Assembly (NCBI RefSeq): GCF_003116095.1
Contig: NZ_LGRA01000021.1
Coordinates: forward strand, 132,715-196,714
Direction: 5' to 3'
Length of the DNA stretch: 64,000 bases
From: Azospirillum sp. TSO35-2
GTDB lineage: Bacteria > Pseudomonadota > Alphaproteobacteria > Azospirillales > Azospirillaceae
The translations under genes and the position numbers were made by a program. Every line of letters starts with the position of its first letter. Position 1 is the stretch's first letter. Below, in pieces: positions 27,365-37,358 of this stretch. The notes under the pieces are model-generated. The model saw only the letters and a list, made by a program, of their open reading frames with translations, had not been told where the DNA came from and ran no database searches.

Positions 27365-29500
27365 GTGCGCGCGATGAAAAGACATGCCTCCTTCTTCCAG
27401 CGGCTGGCCGGGCTTGCCGTGGCCGGGCTGATTGGCGCGGCGTCTCCGGTTCTGGCTCAAGACGGCGCGCAGGACGGCGTCGGTGCCTGGGTGAAGGCCG
27501 GCCCGGTGGAGGCGCGGCTGGTCTCCGCCGTGCGCGCCGCCGGCGACTTGACGGCGCTGCCGCTGGGGCTGGAACTGCGGATGGAGCCGGGGTGGAAGAC
27601 CTATTGGCGCTCCCCCGGTGACGCTGGATTCGCCCCGCGCCTGGACTGGAGCCGCTCGGCCAACCTCAAGGACGCTACGCTCGCCTATCCGGCACCGCAT
27701 CGCTTTTCCGTTCTCGGGTTCGAAACGGCCGGCTACGACACTGCGGTGCTGTTCCCCGTCCAGGGCGTGCCGGCGGCACCGGGCCAGCCGGTCGGTCTGG
27801 CGCTGACCGCCGAACTGCTGGTCTGTTCGGAGATTTGCGTGCCGCAGACGCTGGATCTCGCGCTGGCGCTGCCCGCCGGTCCGGCCGACCCGTCGGGCTC
27901 GGCCAACGAGGTCGCCCGCGCCCAGGCGCTGGTGCCGAAGGGGCCGAACGGTCTGTTGCGCATCGATGCGGTGCGCGGTCGCGGCACCACGCTGGAGGTC
28001 GAGGCGACCGCCGCCGATGGCTTCGTCACCCCGGACGTTTTCGTCGAAACCGACCCGCCGCTGAGCTTCTCTGCGCCCAGGACGGTGTTTTCCGACAACG
28101 ACCGCCATGTCCGCCTGACCCTGTCGGCGACCGACGCCCAGCCCGGCCTGGATCTCGCCGGTCGGCCGATGACGCTGACCCTGGTCGATGGCGACAAGGC
28201 GGTCGAGGCGCCGGCGACCGCGAGCGCGACCGCGAGCGCGGGCACCGCCGCCGCTGGGGCGCCGGCCGGTGCCGGGCTGCTGGCGATGCTGGGGGTGGCG
28301 CTGCTCGGCGGGCTGATCCTGAACCTGATGCCCTGCGTGCTGCCGGTGCTGTCGCTGAAGCTGTTGTCGGTGGTGAAGCATGGCGGGCGGGCGCCGGCCG
28401 CCGTGCGCGCCGGCTTCCTGGCGAGCGCGGCCGGCATCCTGACCTCGTTCCTGCTGATGGCGTCGGTGTTGGTGGCGGTCAAGGCGGCGGGCGGGGCGGT
28501 CGGCTGGGGCATCCAGTTCCAGCAGCCGCTGTTCCTGGTCTTCATGGTGGTGCTGGTCACCCTGTTCTCCGCCAACCTGTGGGGCCTGTTCGAGGTGCCG
28601 TTGCCGCGCGCGCTGGCCGACCGGCTGGGCGGGGAGGGGCTGGCCGGTCCGTTCGCCACCGGCGCCTTCGCCACCCTGCTCGCCACCCCCTGTTCGGCGC
28701 CGTTCCTGGGCACCGCGGTCGGCTTCGCGCTGGCCAAGGGGCCGCTGGAGGTGTTCGCCATCTTCGCCGCGCTGGGCGTCGGGCTGGCGCTGCCCTATCT
28801 GGCGGTGGCGGCCTGGCCGCGCATCGCCGCCTGGATGCCGCGTCCGGGACGCTGGATGGCGACGCTGCGGACCGTGATGGGCTTTGCCCTGATGGTGACG
28901 GCGCTGTGGCTGCTGTCGGTGCTGACCGCGCAGATCGGTGACGTCGCCGCGGCGACGGTCGGGCTGTTGATGGCGGCGCTGGTTCTGGCGCTGTGGCTGG
29001 GCCGTTACCTGCGCGTCGCGGGGCGGCGCGGCGGGCCGGTGCTGGCTGGTGGGTTGGCCGGCGTTCTGGCGCTTGCCGCCTTCGCCATGCCGGCGGCGGT
29101 CGGCCCCTCCGCCGGTGCGGCGCCGATGGTGAGCGAGGCCAAGGCGCGTTGGGTGCCCTTCGCCGAGTCGGCGATCCGCGACGATGTCGCCGCCGGCCGC
29201 ACCGTCTTCGTCGACGTCACCGCCGACTGGTGCATCACCTGCCAAGCCAACAAGAAGCTGGTGCTGAATCGCGGCGACGTCGCCCAACGGCTGGAGGATC
29301 CGGCGGTGGTGGCGATGCGCGCCGACTGGACGCGGCCGGATGCGACGATCGCCCGCTTCCTGGCCGATCATGGCCGCTATGGCATTCCCTTCAACATCGT
29401 CTACGGGCCGGGCGCGCCGGACGGCATCGCGCTGCCGGAACTGCTGAGCGATGGCGCGGTGCTGGAGGCGCTGGCCAAGGCCGGCGGCCCCCGTTCATAG
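27365..29500 (+). CDS. DsbD/ScsB-type protein-disulfide reductase
   Basis: A 711-residue membrane thiol reductase that passes electrons from cytoplasmic thioredoxin to periplasmic proteins. Signal peptide (AVAGLIGAASPVLAQ), then a periplasmic N-terminal domain with a CSEIC pair (Cys154, Cys158), then an eight-helix CcdA-like domain with the redox cysteines in NLMPCVLP (Cys324) and ATPCSAPF (Cys443), then a thioredoxin-like C-terminal domain with WCITC (Cys623, Cys626). This domain order is that of ScsB, linked to copper and oxidative stress, rather than of classic E. coli DsbD. The GTG at 27365 is preferred over the ATG at 27374 because GGAAGAG lies 6 bases upstream of it. A peroxiredoxin gene follows. 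Confidence 0.92.
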   Translation: MRAMKRHASFFQRLAGLAVAGLIGAASPVLAQDGAQDGVGAWVKAGPVEARLVSAVRAAGDLTALPLGLELRMEPGWKTYWRSPGDAGFAPRLDWSRSANLKDATLAYPAPHRFSVLGFETAGYDTAVLFPVQGVPAAPGQPVGLALTAELLVCSEICVPQTLDLALALPAGPADPSGSANEVARAQALVPKGPNGLLRIDAVRGRGTTLEVEATAADGFVTPDVFVETDPPLSFSAPRTVFSDNDRHVRLTLSATDAQPGLDLAGRPMTLTLVDGDKAVEAPATASATASAGTAAAGAPAGAGLLAMLGVALLGGLILNLMPCVLPVLSLKLLSVVKHGGRAPAAVRAGFLASAAGILTSFLLMASVLVAVKAAGGAVGWGIQFQQPLFLVFMVVLVTLFSANLWGLFEVPLPRALADRLGGEGLAGPFATGAFATLLATPCSAPFLGTAVGFALAKGPLEVFAIFAALGVGLALPYLAVAAWPRIAAWMPRPGRWMATLRTVMGFALMVTALWLLSVLTAQIGDVAAATVGLLMAALVLALWLGRYLRVAGRRGGPVLAGGLAGVLALAAFAMPAAVGPSAGAAPMVSEAKARWVPFAESAIRDDVAAGRTVFVDVTADWCITCQANKKLVLNRGDVAQRLEDPAVVAMRADWTRPDATIARFLADHGRYGIPFNIVYGPGAPDGIALPELLSDGAVLEALAKAGGPRS

Positions 29501-29642
29501 GCGTTCCATCCGCGGAGCGGAACAGGGGGCCGGCCGATCGTCGGCCCTCCTTGCGGCCAACGGTCGCGGGGTCTAGAAGGGAGACAGGGCCGCGCTCCGC
29601 CAAGAGGGTCCGGCCTTACCAAAAATGGAAGGGTTAGAGACG

Positions 29643-30125
29643 ATGAGCATCCAGGTTGGCGACACCATTCCCTCCGTCACGCTGAAGTGGCTGACCGACA
29701 ACGGCATGCAGGAGGTGACCACCGACGAGCTGTTCAAGGGCAAGACGGTGGTCCTGTTCTCCGTCCCCGGCGCCTTCACCCCGACCTGCTCCGCCAAGCA
29801 TCTGCCGGGCTTTGTCCAGCAGGCCGACGCGCTGAAGGCCAAGGGCGTCGACAGCATCATCTGCCTCGCCGTCAACGACCCGTTCGTGATGCGCGCCTGG
29901 GGTGACAAGGGCGGCGTCGGCGACAAGGTCGCCATGCTGCCGGACGGCAACGCCACCTTCACCACGGCGCTGGGCCTGACGATGGACGGTTCGGGCTATG
30001 GCCTGGGCACCCGCGGCCAGCGCTTCGCCCTGGTCGCCAAGGACGGCAAGGTCACCCACGTCGCCGTCGAGGCCCCCGGTAAGTTCGAGGTGTCGTCGGC
30101 CGAGGCGGTTCTGGAAGCGCTGTAA
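29643..30125 (+). CDS. Peroxiredoxin (Prx5/AhpE-like, glutaredoxin- or thioredoxin-dependent)
   Basis: A 160-residue peroxiredoxin of the Prx5 class that reduces hydroperoxides. The peroxidatic cysteine is Cys49 in PGAFTPTCSAKHLPGF, and the conserved arginine region near GLGTRGQRFALV is present. The start at 29643 is chosen because it gives the family N-terminus MSIQVGDTIPSVTL; an ATG six codons upstream lacks a ribosome-binding site. A pseudo-palindromic hairpin lies in the 142-bp gap after the DsbD-like gene, so it may have its own promoter. Confidence 0.94.
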   Translation: MSIQVGDTIPSVTLKWLTDNGMQEVTTDELFKGKTVVLFSVPGAFTPTCSAKHLPGFVQQADALKAKGVDSIICLAVNDPFVMRAWGDKGGVGDKVAMLPDGNATFTTALGLTMDGSGYGLGTRGQRFALVAKDGKVTHVAVEAPGKFEVSSAEAVLEAL

Positions 30126-30135
30126 GGATGCATCT

Positions 30136-30164
30136 CCCTCTCCCCATACCTTGTGGGGAGAGGG
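30136..30164. terminator. Hairpin between convergent peroxiredoxin and rnhA genes
   Basis: CCCTCTCCCCA (30136-30146) and TGGGGAGAGGG (30154-30164) form a perfect 11-bp stem with a 7-base loop. No T tract follows on either side. It may terminate both convergent genes with Rho, or be one copy of a dispersed palindromic repeat. Confidence 0.5.
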
Positions 30165-30170
30165 GCGTCG

Positions 30171-30662
30171 TTACGACCGCGCCCGCACGTCGGCGACGCC
30201 GCGACGGGCCAGTTCGTCGGCGCGTTCGTTTTCGGGGTGGCCGGCGTGGCCGCGGACCCAGTGGAACTCGATGCGGTGCTGCTTCTGCGCCGCGTCGAGC
30301 CGCTGCCAGAGATCGACGTTCTTCACCGGCTTGCGGTCGGCGGTGGTCCAGTTCTTGGCCTTCCAGCCATGGATCCACTTGGTGATGCCGTTTTTCACAT
30401 ACTCGCTGTCGGTGTAGAGATTGACCGTCACCGGCTTTTTCAACGCTTCCAGCGCCTGGATCGCCGCCATCAGTTCCATGCGGTTGTTGGTCGTCGCCGG
30501 CTCGCCGCCATACAGCTCCTTTTCCACCGCGCCGTAGCGCAGGATGGCGCCCCAGCCGCCGGGGCCGGGATTGCCGCTGCACGCGCCGTCGGTGAAGATG
30601 TCCACCGCCTTGGGGCCGGACTCGGCGGATGAAACCTCGGCGGAAGAAACGTCGTCGGTCAT
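30171..30662 (-). CDS. rnhA: Ribonuclease HI
   Basis: A 163-residue enzyme that cuts RNA in RNA-DNA hybrids. All catalytic acids are visible: Asp in [17 protein letters not shown], Glu in [10 protein letters not shown], Asp in [12 protein letters not shown] and Asp in [11 protein letters not shown]; the basic handle [13 protein letters not shown] is present. The ATG at 30662 ([10 protein letters not shown]) lies 4 bases after the thrB stop, so translation is coupled; a longer start inside thrB is unnecessary. Confidence 0.95.
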   Translation of the reverse strand: MTDDVSSAEVSSAESGPKAVDIFTDGACSGNPGPGGWGAILRYGAVEKELYGGEPATTNNRMELMAAIQALEALKKPVTVNLYTDSEYVKNGITKWIHGWKAKNWTTADRKPVKNVDLWQRLDAAQKQHRIEFHWVRGHAGHPENERADELARRGVADVRARS

Positions 30663-30666
30663 CGCC

Positions 30667-31650
30667 TCAGCTCTCCGCCACGTCGGAATCGTCCAGGAAA
30701 TAGTCGCCAAGCCCGCGGACCGACTGGTGGAAGCGCAGCTTGCGCAGATACTCCAGCGGATCCTTCGGCCGGACGAAGGCGCCCGGCGGGTGGTTCAGCC
30801 AGTCATAGAGACGGGTCAGCAAAAAGCGCACGGCGCTGCCGCGGCACAGCCAGGGCAGGGCGTCCAGTTCCGCCCGCGACAGCGGCCGGACCCGGCGGTA
30901 GTGGCTCAGCAGCAGCCGTGCCTTGGTGGCGTTGAACGAGCCGTCGATCTCGAAGCACCAGGCGTTGATGCAGATCGCGACGTCGTAGACGAAGAAGTCG
31001 TTGCAGGCGAAGTAGAAGTCGATCAGCCCGGACAACTGGTCGCCGCGGAAGAAGACGTTGTCGGGGAACAGGTCGGCGTGGATGACGCCCGACGGCAGGC
31101 CGGCCGGCCAGTTGGCGTCCAGCGCCGCCAGTTCGTCTTCCAGGGTCGCGCGCAGCCCCGGCGCCACCTCGTCGGCGCGGTCGGCCGACTTGGCGAACAG
31201 ATCCTTCCAGCCGGGCAGGGCGAGCGCGTTCGGCCGCTCCATGCGGAAATCGCCGACGGCCAGATGCAGGCGGGCCAGCGCCTCGCCCAACTGGGCGCAA
31301 TGCTGCGGCGTGATGCGGCGCGGCCACATGCCGGCCAGGAAGGTGACGATCACCGCCGGGCGGCCGCACAACTCGCGCAGCGCCACCCCGTCCCGCCCGG
31401 CGACCGGCAGCGGGCAGGCGATGCCCTTGTCGGCCAGATGCTCCATCAGGCCGAGGAAGAAGGGCAGATCCTCCTTCCGCGTGCGCTTTTCGTAGAGCGT
31501 CAGAATGTAGGGTCCGCGTTCGGTCACCAGCAGGAAGTTGGAATTCTCCACCCCCTCCGCGATGCCCTTGCACGACAGCACCGCGCCCAGATCGTACTGG
31601 GCGGCGAAGGCGCTGAGATCCTCGTCGGTGACTTCGGTGTATACGGCCAT
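30667..31650 (-). CDS. thrB: Homoserine kinase (ThrB, aminoglycoside phosphotransferase fold)
   Basis: A 327-residue enzyme that phosphorylates homoserine in threonine synthesis. It belongs to the APH-like type used by alpha- and betaproteobacteria, not the GHMP type. The start [15 protein letters not shown] and the motifs [10 protein letters not shown], the catalytic loop [13 protein letters not shown] and [19 protein letters not shown] fit the family. It is co-transcribed with rnhA downstream; the DUF455 gene ends 13 bases upstream. Confidence 0.94.
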   Translation of the reverse strand: MAVYTEVTDEDLSAFAAQYDLGAVLSCKGIAEGVENSNFLLVTERGPYILTLYEKRTRKEDLPFFLGLMEHLADKGIACPLPVAGRDGVALRELCGRPAVIVTFLAGMWPRRITPQHCAQLGEALARLHLAVGDFRMERPNALALPGWKDLFAKSADRADEVAPGLRATLEDELAALDANWPAGLPSGVIHADLFPDNVFFRGDQLSGLIDFYFACNDFFVYDVAICINAWCFEIDGSFNATKARLLLSHYRRVRPLSRAELDALPWLCRGSAVRFLLTRLYDWLNHPPGAFVRPKDPLEYLRKLRFHQSVRGLGDYFLDDSDVAES

Positions 31651-31663
31651 GATGCCCAGCGCC

Positions 31664-32508
31664 TTACCGGGTTTCCGGCTGGCGGTCAACCGGGCGCCGC
31701 TCGATCTCCGGCGTGATCGGCTCGTAATACTCCGGCCCGAAGCCGGCCAGCCGCCGGCTGTCGATGTTGAAGGGCCGTTTCAGGCCGCCGCGAAAATGGC
31801 GCCCGACCAGTTCCTGCCACAGGGTCACCGGTTCCGCGCCGCGCTGGGCGCAGAGATGGACAAACCAGCGCCGGCCGGCGGCGACATGATGGATTTCCTC
31901 ATCATGGATGGTCTGGAGCAGGTCGGCGCTCTCCGCGTCGCCGAAGTCGCGCAGGCGGCGGACGGTGTCGGGGGTGACGTCCAGCCCGCGCGCCTCCAGC
32001 ACCATCGGCACCACCGCCAGCCGGGCGGCGACATCGTGCGCCGTCTCGGTCGCCGCCTGCCACAGCCCGTCATGGGCCGGCAGGTCGCCGTAGGAGGCGC
32101 CCAGCGCGTTCAGCCGGCTCTCCAGCATCTGGAAATGCCGCGCCTCGTCGTCCGCCACCTGGATCCAGTCGTCGGTGAAGCCCTGCGGCAGGCCGCAGCC
32201 GGCGAATCGGGCGACGAGGTCCCAGGCCAGATCGATGGCGTTCAGCTCGATGTGAGCCAGCGCGTGCAGCAACGCGACGCGGTTCTGCGCGCTGCCGCCG
32301 CGCCCGCGCTTGGGCATGTCGCGCGGCAGCTTCAGCTCCGGCCGGTCGGGACGTGCCGGGCGGTCGGGGGGCGGCACCGGCACGTCGGCCGACAGCCGGC
32401 CGTCGCGCCATGCCGCGGCGAACGCGTGGGTCAGGCGCACTTTTTCCAGCGGCGCCGCGGTGGTGAGAACCGCGGTCGCCGCGTCACCCAGGCACGAAAC
32501 CGTCAACG

Positions 32509-32512
<4 letters not shown>
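31664..32512 (-). CDS. DUF455 ferritin-like domain protein
   Basis: A 282-residue protein of the DUF455 family with a ferritin-like helical fold. Conserved acidic/histidine pairs for a di-metal site are visible: LLHALAHIELNAIDLAWD, DEARHFQML, and HDEEIHHVAAGRRWF. The activity of this family is not established. The start MTLTVSCLGDAA overlaps the cysQ stop by 4 bases (ATGA), so cysQ, DUF455, thrB and rnhA form one leftward operon. Confidence 0.9.
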
Positions 32513-33285
<773 letters not shown>

Positions 33286-33376
33286 GGGGTAGTCTCCCTA
33301 TGGTATGAAGAGTCAGCATAGCCTGCCCAACGGGCGGCTGAAAGCTCTTGAACGGCTTGTGGAATGGAGAAGGCGG

Positions 33377-33919
33377 ATGACGGTGGGGATTGTGGCGGAT
33401 CGGACAGCATCGCGCGCGCTATGGCGTGCTATGACCGAGGCCGATCTCGACCGGGTGCTGGCCATCGCCGACATCGTGCATCCGGCCTATCCGGAGGAGC
33501 GTAGCGTCTTTGAAGAGCGGCTGGCGCTGTACCCCGCCGGCTGCCGGCTGGCCGAGCGCGACGGGATTGCCATCGGCTACGGCGTCATGCATCCCGGCCG
33601 CCTGGGCGCGCCGCCGCCGCTCGACACGCCGCTGGGCGCGCTGCCGGCCGATGCAAACTGCCTCTACCTGCACGACATTGCGCTGCTGCCCGAATCCCGC
33701 GGGTCGGGGCTGGGCGCCGCGGTGCTGGAGCATGCCCACGCGCTGGCGGCGCGGCAGGGATGGGGTTGGCTGGCGCTGACCTCGACCCCGGGTGCGCGGA
33801 GCTATTGGGACCGCGCCGGCTTCACGCCCTTTGAGGCCGGCGACCCGGCGCTGGCGGCCAAGTTGGCGAGCTATGGCGGCGGCATGAGCTACATGACGGC
33901 GCCGGTGAGGGCGCGATAA
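33377..33919 (+). CDS. GNAT-family N-acetyltransferase
   Basis: A 180-residue acetyltransferase. The acetyl-CoA loop is in LYLHDIALLPESRGSGLGAA (pattern RGxGxG/A) and is followed by a typical C-terminal strand (ALTSTPGARSYWDRAGF). The substrate cannot be inferred. The start at 33377 has GGAGAAGG upstream; an upstream ATG at 33305 would add 24 unconserved residues. Confidence 0.88.
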   Translation: MTVGIVADRTASRALWRAMTEADLDRVLAIADIVHPAYPEERSVFEERLALYPAGCRLAERDGIAIGYGVMHPGRLGAPPPLDTPLGALPADANCLYLHDIALLPESRGSGLGAAVLEHAHALAARQGWGWLALTSTPGARSYWDRAGFTPFEAGDPALAAKLASYGGGMSYMTAPVRAR

Positions 33920-33923
33920 GACC

Positions 33924-34703
33924 TCAGGCCGCCAGCGCCGCCAACTCCGGCTCGGTCACCAACGTCTGGAAGGCCGGCTTGGCGAACAGATAGCCCTGCA
34001 TCAGCGTGACGCCCAGGTCGCGCAGGGTCTTCGCCTCGTCGGCGGTTTCCACCCCTTCGGCGACCGGGGTGATGTCCAGATCCTCGCACACCGCCAGGAT
34101 GCCCTTGACGATGCTGCGGCGCGCCCGCTCGCGGTCGATGTTGCGGGTCAACTCCATGTCCAGCTTGATGATGTCGGGCTGGAATTCCGCCAGCAGGTTC
34201 AGGCCGGAATAGCCCGAACCGAAATCGTCGATGGCGGTCTGGAAGCCCTGGCGCTTGTATTCGTTGAAGATGCTCTTCAGATGGTCATGGTCGACGACCC
34301 GCTCGTTCTCCGTCACCTCGAAGATGATGCGGTCGGTGGGGAAGCCGGTGCGCCGCGCGGCGGCCAGCGTCGCCTGGATGCAGGCCTCCGCCTTGTAGAC
34401 GGCGTTGGGCAGGAAGTTGATCGACAGGCGGGCGCCGTCCATCGGCAGGCCGGAGGCCAGTTCGATCGCCTTGATCCGGCAGGACTGGTCGAAGGCGTAG
34501 CGGGTGGCATCGGTCACCTGGCCCAGCACCCAGCCGGCTCCCTGGCCCTGCGTGCCGCGGACCAGCGCCTCATGCGCCCAGACGGTCCCGCCGGCCACGT
34601 CGACGATCGGCTGGAACGCCATCGTGAAATCGAGTTCGAACCGCTCGGCGCACCGTCCGCCGCACCCGCCATCGCCAAACGCCATCGCCCCCTCGCCCGT
34701 CAT
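33924..34703 (-). CDS. Stand-alone EAL-domain protein (likely c-di-GMP phosphodiesterase)
   Basis: A 259-residue cytoplasmic protein made of one EAL domain. Residues needed for catalysis look intact: the EALVR signature (HEALVRG), the Asn of INFLPNAV, the Glu of FEVTENERV, DDFGSGYSGLNLL, the Lys of IIKLDMEL and the Glu of AEGVET. It should therefore hydrolyse c-di-GMP. The form resembles BLUF-EAL proteins without the sensor. A short cysteine-containing lead (GGCGGRCAERF) precedes the domain. It is encoded convergently with the acetyltransferase, with the stops 4 bases apart. Confidence 0.92.
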   Translation of the reverse strand: MTGEGAMAFGDGGCGGRCAERFELDFTMAFQPIVDVAGGTVWAHEALVRGTQGQGAGWVLGQVTDATRYAFDQSCRIKAIELASGLPMDGARLSINFLPNAVYKAEACIQATLAAARRTGFPTDRIIFEVTENERVVDHDHLKSIFNEYKRQGFQTAIDDFGSGYSGLNLLAEFQPDIIKLDMELTRNIDRERARRSIVKGILAVCEDLDITPVAEGVETADEAKTLRDLGVTLMQGYLFAKPAFQTLVTEPELAALAA

Positions 34704-34753
34704 GCACGCCGATCATCACCCGAAGGTGGGCAGCGCCGCCACAGGTTTAATCC

Positions 34754-34785
34754 GACGGAGGTGTGACAAGAGCCACACCTCCGTC
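34754..34785 (-). terminator. Hairpin after the CoxL-like gene
   Basis: GACGGAGGTGTG (34754-34765) pairs perfectly with CACACCTCCGTC (34774-34785) around an 8-base loop. No U-rich tail follows on either strand. It lies between the EAL start and the stop of the leftward CoxL-like gene and most likely ends that transcript. Confidence 0.55.
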
Positions 34786-34827
34786 CAGGGCGTTTCGCCT
34801 ATGCCCCTGCCGGGGCCTGGACAACGG

Positions 34828-37173
34828 TCAATCCGCCGCCATCCGGCCTTCGGCGTGGCGGATTGCCGCCCACACCGATTCCGGGGTCGCCGGCATGTCG
34901 ATGTGGGTGATGCCGAGGTCGGACAGCGCGTCGACCAGCGCGTTGATGATGGCCGGCGGCGCGCCGATCGCCCCGGCCTCGCCGGCGCCTTTCATGCCCA
35001 GCATGTTGGTGGTGCTCGGCACGCTGTTCAGCTTGACCTCGATCGGCGGCATGTCGACCGCGCGCGGCATCTGGTAGTCCATGAAGGAACCGGACAGCAG
35101 CTGGCCGTTGTCGGGATCGAAGACCACCCGTTCCTGCAACGCCTGCCCCAGCCCCTGGGCGACGCCGCCGTGGATCTGGCCGATCACCAGCATCGGGTTG
35201 ACGACGGTGCCGAAATCGTCGACGACGGTGTAGCGCAGCACGTCGACCACGCCGGTGGCCGGATCGACCTCCACCTCCGCGATGTGGCAGCCGTTGGGGA
35301 AGGTGCTGGCCGGCGGGGTCCAGCGCGCCACCTCGGAGAAGGCGAGCCCATCCGCCCCGGCCGGCTTGTCGGCCGCCGCCTTGGCCGCGACCTCCTTCAG
35401 CGTGACGGCGCGGTCGGTGCCGACGACGGTGAAGCGGCCGTCGGCGAACTCCACGTCGACCTCCGCCGTTTCCAGCAGGTCGGCGGCGACGGCGGTCGCG
35501 GTCTTCACCACCATCGCCGCTCCCTCCGCCAGCGCCGATCCGCCGACCGGCACGGAGCGGGAGCCGCCGGTCCCGGCGCCCCAGGTGACGCGGTCGGTGT
35601 CACCCTGCACGACCTCGACATCCTCCGGCGGGACGCCCAGACGGTCGGCCAGGATCTGCTTGTAGGCGGTCTCGTGCCCCTGGCCGTTGGTCTGGGTGCC
35701 GATCAGCAGCACGACCTTGCCGTCGCCGTTGACCTGCACCGTCGCCTGCTCCGGCCCGCCGCCCGAGCAGGCCTCGATGTAGGTGGACAGGCCGGCGCCG
35801 CGCAGCTTGCCGCGCGCCCGGGCCTCCGCCTTGCGGGCGGGCAGGCCGGCCATGTCGGCCAGGACCAGACCGTCCTCCAGATTCTGCACGAACTCGCCGG
35901 TGTCGTAGACCTGCCCCATCGGGGTGGCGTAGGGCATGGCGGTGGGCGGGATGAAGTTGCGCCGCCGGATCTCCGCCGGGCCCAGTCCGGTGACGCGCCC
36001 GGCATGGTCGATCAGCCGTTCCAGCAGATAGGCGGCCTCGGGACGGCCGGCGCCGCGGTAGGCGTCGACCGGCTGGGTGTTGGTGAAGACGCCCTTCACC
36101 CGCACATAGACCGCCGGCGTCCGGTAGGAGCCGACCAGCATCGCCGACCCGGCGTCGGTCGGGATGAAGGGGCCGTAGTTCGACAGGTAGGCGCCCAGGT
36201 TGGCGACGGTGTCGACGCGCAGCCCCAGGAAACGGCCGTCGGCGTCCAGCGCCAGCCGCGCCTTGCTGACATGGTCGCGGCCGTGGTCGTCGCTGACGAA
36301 GCCCTCGGTCCGGTCGGCGGCCCACTTCACCGCGCGGTTCAGCCGGCGGGCGGCGAACAGGCAGGCGACATATTCCGGGTAGTTGAACAGCTTCATGCCG
36401 AAGCCGCCGCCGACGTCGGTGGTCAGCACGCGGATGCGCTCGTCCGGCTCGTTCAGCATCTTGGCGAACTGCTTCTGCAGGCCGTGGACGCCCTGGCTGG
36501 TCACATAGATCAGCAGCCGGCCCGGCCCGCCGTCCGCCCCGGCCTCGACCCCGGCGACGCAGGCGCGCCCCTCCATCGGGTTGGCGACGACGCGGTTGTT
36601 GACGATCTCCAGCTCAACCACGCGGGCGGCGCCGGCCAGCGCGGCCTCCACCGCCGCCTCGTCGCCGGTGTCCCAGTCGAAGCAGAGGTTGTTGGGCGCC
36701 TCGTCCCACACCAGCGGCCGGCCGGGCTCCAGCGCGTCCATCGTGCCGGTGACCGGCTCGCGGTCCTCATAGTCGACCATCACCAGTTCGGCCGCGTCGC
36801 GGGCGGCGTCCAGCGTCTCCGCCACCACGATGGCGACCGGGTCGCCGACATGGCGGACGAAGCCCTTCGCCAGCGCCGGGCGCGGCGTGCGGACGTAGCG
36901 GGAGCCGTCGCGCTGCTTCAGCACCGCCTGGCAGGGGATCATCCCGACCTGCTCGGCGTCGAGGTCGGCCACCGTGTAGACCGCCAGCACGCCCGGCTGG
37001 GCCAGGGCATCGGCCGTGTCGATGGCGCCGATGGCGGCGAAGGCATGGGGTGAGCGGACGAAGGCCGCGTAGGCCTGTCCGGGCAGCGACACGTCGTCGG
37101 TGTAGCGGCCGCCGCCAGTCAGCAGCCGAGCGTCCTCGGTGCGCGGAACCGCCTGTCCGATGCCGAACTTCAT
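34828..37173 (-). CDS. Xanthine/CO-dehydrogenase-family molybdopterin-binding subunit, CoxL form II
   Basis: A 781-residue molybdenum hydroxylase large subunit. The N-terminus MKFGIGQAVPRTEDARLLTG and segments such as VGGGFGMKLFNYPEY, GTQTNGQGHETAYKQI and GEAGAIGAPPAIINAL (molybdopterin contacts and the active-site Glu) fit the family. The active-site loop near residues 371-377 is AYRGAGR, the form II signature, not the AYXCSFR of true CO dehydrogenases, so CO oxidation should not be assumed. No small FeS or medium FAD subunit gene (coxS, coxM) is adjacent, so partners must come from elsewhere. It needs the Mo cofactor made by the moa/moe/mob genes. Confidence 0.92.
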   Translation of the reverse strand: MKFGIGQAVPRTEDARLLTGGGRYTDDVSLPGQAYAAFVRSPHAFAAIGAIDTADALAQPGVLAVYTVADLDAEQVGMIPCQAVLKQRDGSRYVRTPRPALAKGFVRHVGDPVAIVVAETLDAARDAAELVMVDYEDREPVTGTMDALEPGRPLVWDEAPNNLCFDWDTGDEAAVEAALAGAARVVELEIVNNRVVANPMEGRACVAGVEAGADGGPGRLLIYVTSQGVHGLQKQFAKMLNEPDERIRVLTTDVGGGFGMKLFNYPEYVACLFAARRLNRAVKWAADRTEGFVSDDHGRDHVSKARLALDADGRFLGLRVDTVANLGAYLSNYGPFIPTDAGSAMLVGSYRTPAVYVRVKGVFTNTQPVDAYRGAGRPEAAYLLERLIDHAGRVTGLGPAEIRRRNFIPPTAMPYATPMGQVYDTGEFVQNLEDGLVLADMAGLPARKAEARARGKLRGAGLSTYIEACSGGGPEQATVQVNGDGKVVLLIGTQTNGQGHETAYKQILADRLGVPPEDVEVVQGDTDRVTWGAGTGGSRSVPVGGSALAEGAAMVVKTATAVAADLLETAEVDVEFADGRFTVVGTDRAVTLKEVAAKAAADKPAGADGLAFSEVARWTPPASTFPNGCHIAEVEVDPATGVVDVLRYTVVDDFGTVVNPMLVIGQIHGGVAQGLGQALQERVVFDPDNGQLLSGSFMDYQMPRAVDMPPIEVKLNSVPSTTNMLGMKGAGEAGAIGAPPAIINALVDALSDLGITHIDMPATPESVWAAIRHAEGRMAAD

Positions 37174-37194
37174 GGGTGAACTCCCGCCTTGCCG

Positions 37195-37209
37195 GTTCGA
37201 AGCTTGTTG
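37195..37209. promoter_or_regulatory. LexA-box-like sequence upstream of the SRAP gene
   Basis: GTTC-N7-GTTG at 37195-37209 matches the alphaproteobacterial LexA box GTTC-N7-GTTC at 7 of 8 defined bases. It lies 150 bases before the SRAP start and 22 bases before the divergent CoxL-like start. A single near match could be chance. Confidence 0.25.
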
Positions 37210-37358
37210 TGCCCCGCGAAGATAGGCCGGCTGACGCGCCAGGGAAACCCCACCGGGCGGCATGGGTGACGCTTGTTTGCTGCAACGACTGTCGGAACGG
37301 CCAACCGTCCTGCCGAAGCGGGTGGCGCCGGTGCGGCGGAGGGCCCATACTCAGGGGC

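Noticed and set aside
29532..29546. Short hairpin (GGCCGA/TCGGCC) after the DsbD-like gene
   Set aside because: Only a 6-bp stem with a 3-base loop and no T tract; too weak to call a terminator.
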